Origin: an uncultured Planctomycetia bacterium
GTDB lineage: Bacteria; Planctomycetota; Phycisphaerae; Phycisphaerales; SM1A02
Assembly: GCA_937871505.1 (NCBI GenBank)
Contig: CALMPF010000069.1
Location: forward strand, 1 to 64,000
Direction: 5' to 3'
Length of the DNA: 64,000 bases
A model generated the notes under the pieces. That model was not told the DNA's origin. It saw nothing but the letters and a program-made list of their open reading frames with translations, and did no database searches. The first letter of the stretch is position 1. The number at the start of each line of letters is the position of its first letter. Of the stretch, positions 63,559-64,000 are shown one piece after another. Both the position numbers and the translations under genes were made by a program.

Positions 63559-64000
63559 TCAGAGGACGTACTTGGCGAGGAAGCCGATTGCGGCGCTGCA
63601 CGCCTTCACAATCGCTCCGCCGGCGTTGATGGTCTCGGCGGTGGTCTTGATGCCCTCGAACAGGGCCTTGAGGCGCCTTGGCTCTGGCGCCGGCGAAGAA
63701 CTCAGGGCCTCCTCGAGCTCTTCGACCTTGGTCTCGAGGCGGACCTTGGCGCGAGGATCGCTGATGGCACCAAGTTCCTGACGGACGACCTCGATGGCCG
63801 CGAGGATGGGCGCGAGGTCGACGCCGACGTGCAACTCGTCGCCGAGACGATTGCCGGTGCCCTGTTGGTTCCCGGTGCCGGACTGATCCCCCGAGCCAGC
63901 CTGGTGGCCCTGCCCGGTCTGGGCGACCCCACCGGCCATGGTCGTCGCCGCGTCCCGGCCAGCGTGCACGTTGACGGTGAACGAGTGGGTGGGACCGGGC
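63559..64000 (-). CDS. Protein with Gly/Gln-rich linker and C-terminal helical domain, 5' end outside window
   Basis: The frame is open to the right edge, so the start is missing; at least 147 residues are visible. A beta-like segment (HSFTVNVHAGRDAATTMAGG) is followed by a Gly/Gln/Asn/Thr-rich stretch (TGQGHQAGSGDQSGTGNQ), then helical segments with coiled-coil character (LAAIEVVRQELGAI; LETKVEELEEALSS) and a hydrophobic end (INAGGAIVKACSAAIGFLAKYVL). The layout is like effector-associated adaptors next to NTPase conflict genes. No family identified. Confidence 0.7.
   Translation of the reverse strand, partial: PGPTHSFTVNVHAGRDAATTMAGGVAQTGQGHQAGSGDQSGTGNQQGTGNRLGDELHVGVDLAPILAAIEVVRQELGAISDPRAKVRLETKVEELEEALSSSPAPEPRRLKALFEGIKTTAETINAGGAIVKACSAAIGFLAKYVL

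Overview
The window looks like a chromosomal piece of a high-GC planctomycete, most likely class Phycisphaerae. Evidence: three intact genes and one decayed gene encode the short dockerin-like calcium repeat (D-L-N-G-D-G-x-V-D-G-A-D-L-G-L-L-x-A-W-G type) typical of exported Phycisphaerae proteins; there are cysteine-rich 'CC..C..DPFCC..WD..C' repeats; and third codon positions are strongly GC-rich. It is otherwise ordinary housekeeping DNA with several accessory patches.

Layout. 20-845: CRISPR array (12 repeats, 11 complete spacers, cut by the left edge, no cas genes seen). 930-5147: Fe(III)-type ABC importer (ATPase, lipoprotein binding protein, fused permease), split by a 180-bp MITE-like element with 17-bp inverted ends. 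5395-13244: a DUF6065-like protein, a second MITE copy, a Cys-repeat secreted protein, a membrane protein and a papain-like/propeller/dockerin secreted protein. 13433-20463 (minus): nuoJKLMN. 20464-21578: non-coding DNA with 9-bp and 21-bp periodic repeats. 21579-29168: heme oxygenase, MFS transporter, methionine aminopeptidase, 3-phosphoglycerate dehydrogenase, prolyl oligopeptidase. 29230-35313 (minus): UvrD-type helicase, lipoprotein, beta-helix protein, decayed exported protein. 35567-37939: PAS-sigma54 activator followed by an ECF sigma gene with a textbook -24/-12 promoter. 39483-48062: dCTP deaminase, B12-dependent ribonucleotide reductase, D-amino-acid-type aminotransferase, CoaX, MnmE-like GTPase. 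48147-49819 (minus): fabI-btpA. 50022-57339: serpin, tRNA-Arg, DMT transporter, FkbM methyltransferase, DUF1080 protein, small membrane protein, propeller/dockerin protein.

The most notable system is at 57785-64000 (minus strand): a MoxR ATPase, a vWA-like/FGE-sulfatase fusion protein, a truncated DGR accessory gene, a template repeat and a second FGE-sulfatase protein. The template repeat (59137-59254) and the variable end of the second FGE gene (57885-58002) are both 118 bp and differ at 14 positions, every one an adenine in the coding-strand template. That is the signature of a diversity-generating retroelement (DGR) diversifying a C-type-lectin-fold protein, here coupled to a MoxR/vWA NTPase operon. 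The other FGE gene carries a second variable region that fits an AAC-rich template but not this one. No reverse transcriptase is visible in the window, so it lies beyond the right edge, acts in trans or has been lost.

Gene calls are from reading translations, motifs and overlaps; no database search was possible. Start codons are often uncertain because Shine-Dalgarno sites are weak and GTG starts are frequent.
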